Positions 13,659 to 13,829 of a stretch of DNA of 13,829 nt are shown here, piece by piece. The position numbers and the translations under genes were made by a program. The notes below the pieces were generated by a model, which saw only the letters and a program-made list of their open reading frames with translations, was not told the DNA's origin and made no database searches. This stretch comes from Syntrophomonadaceae bacterium (GTDB lineage: Bacteria; Bacillota; Syntrophomonadia; Syntrophomonadales; Syntrophomonadaceae): positions 1-13,829 of the forward strand of contig JAISDD010000139.1 of the NCBI GenBank assembly GCA_031265005.1, written 5' to 3'. The first letter of the stretch is position 1, and every line of letters begins with the position of its first letter.

Positions 13659-13829
13659 TTACTGCAAATTACCGGCTTTACTTTGCTGATACGAATGAAT
13701 CATCTTTTTTACCATCTGTCCGCCAACGCTTCCGGCCTGCGCGGAAGTTAAGTCTCCGTTGTAACCTTGTTTCAGGTTTACGCCGACTTCTTGAGCAGCT
13801 TCATACTTAAATTGATTCATTGCCTCTTT
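13659..13829 (-). CDS. Alpha/beta-type small acid-soluble spore protein (5' end outside window)
   Basis: The minus strand encodes a spore DNA-binding protein. From an internal ATG at 13820 it has 53 residues: NQFKYEAAQEVGVNLKQG (2-19), then YNGDLTSAQAGSVGGQMV (20-37) and KKMIHSYQQSKAGNLQ. The AGSVGG-x-M-V-K-K-M-I stretch is the second SASP signature; K-x-E-x-A-x-E-x-G matches the first. These proteins saturate spore DNA, shift it to an A-like form and protect it from UV and heat. The frame stays open to the window edge through KEA before that ATG, which reads like the usual PEA-x-EAL-x-x-FK lead-in. The true start is therefore probably beyond 13829. The GPR recognition site is YEAAQE, with Ala where Ile, Leu or Phe is usual. 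The gene converges on gpr across a shared terminator. Confidence 0.93.
   Translation of the reverse strand, partial: KEAMNQFKYEAAQEVGVNLKQGYNGDLTSAQAGSVGGQMVKKMIHSYQQSKAGNLQ

Overview
The window looks like chromosome of a spore-forming, diderm-type Firmicute. A sporulating Negativicute (Sporomusaceae-like) is my best guess, but that is inference. The evidence for sporulation is a spore protease gene (gpr), a small acid-soluble spore protein (SASP) gene and a ylbJ-type sporulation membrane protein. The ylbJ/ylbK/ylbM/rsmD neighbourhood is also typical of Firmicutes. Base composition is moderate and even, and I see no rRNA, tRNA, CRISPR array, complete insertion sequence or phage module.

Layout. 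(1) 1-1204: the first codons of a response regulator run off the left edge. A DUF1648 membrane protein follows, then a 460-base gap with a cluster of small palindromic repeats. (2) 1205-4205: pntA-pntB, the proton-translocating NAD(P) transhydrogenase, as a two-gene minus-strand operon. (3) 4542-5105: the peroxiredoxin ahpC with a clear promoter and a dyad at its predicted transcription start. (4) 5568-7617: a secreted stalk-domain/beta-propeller protein, and a DinJ/RelB antitoxin without a toxin whose C-terminus is cut by an in-frame amber codon. (5) 7777-12197: tmcAL (ylbM), a patatin-like phospholipase (ylbK), ylbJ, a coiled-coil protein and rsmD. This resembles the Bacillus ylb cluster, but orientations are scrambled and coaD, usually beside rsmD, is missing. 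(6) 12441-13829: gpr, then a convergent SASP gene running off the right edge, with one bidirectional terminator between them. The protease therefore sits next to a gene for its own substrate.

How the genes relate. The clearest unit is spore germination: SASPs coat spore DNA and GPR degrades them at germination. YlbJ belongs to the same developmental programme. PntAB and AhpC both serve redox metabolism, in NADPH supply and peroxide removal, but nothing in the DNA shows that they are co-regulated. TmcAL (tRNA acetylation) and RsmD (16S rRNA methylation) are translation housekeeping.

The most notable observations are these. The gpr frame has no ATG, GTG or TTG early enough, and an ATA sits nine bases after a good ribosome binding site. 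The orphan antitoxin carries a premature stop followed by codons that read like the normal family C-terminus. A 122-base imperfect palindrome is built from copies of one roughly 24-base motif. I did not find a convincing new multi-gene system.
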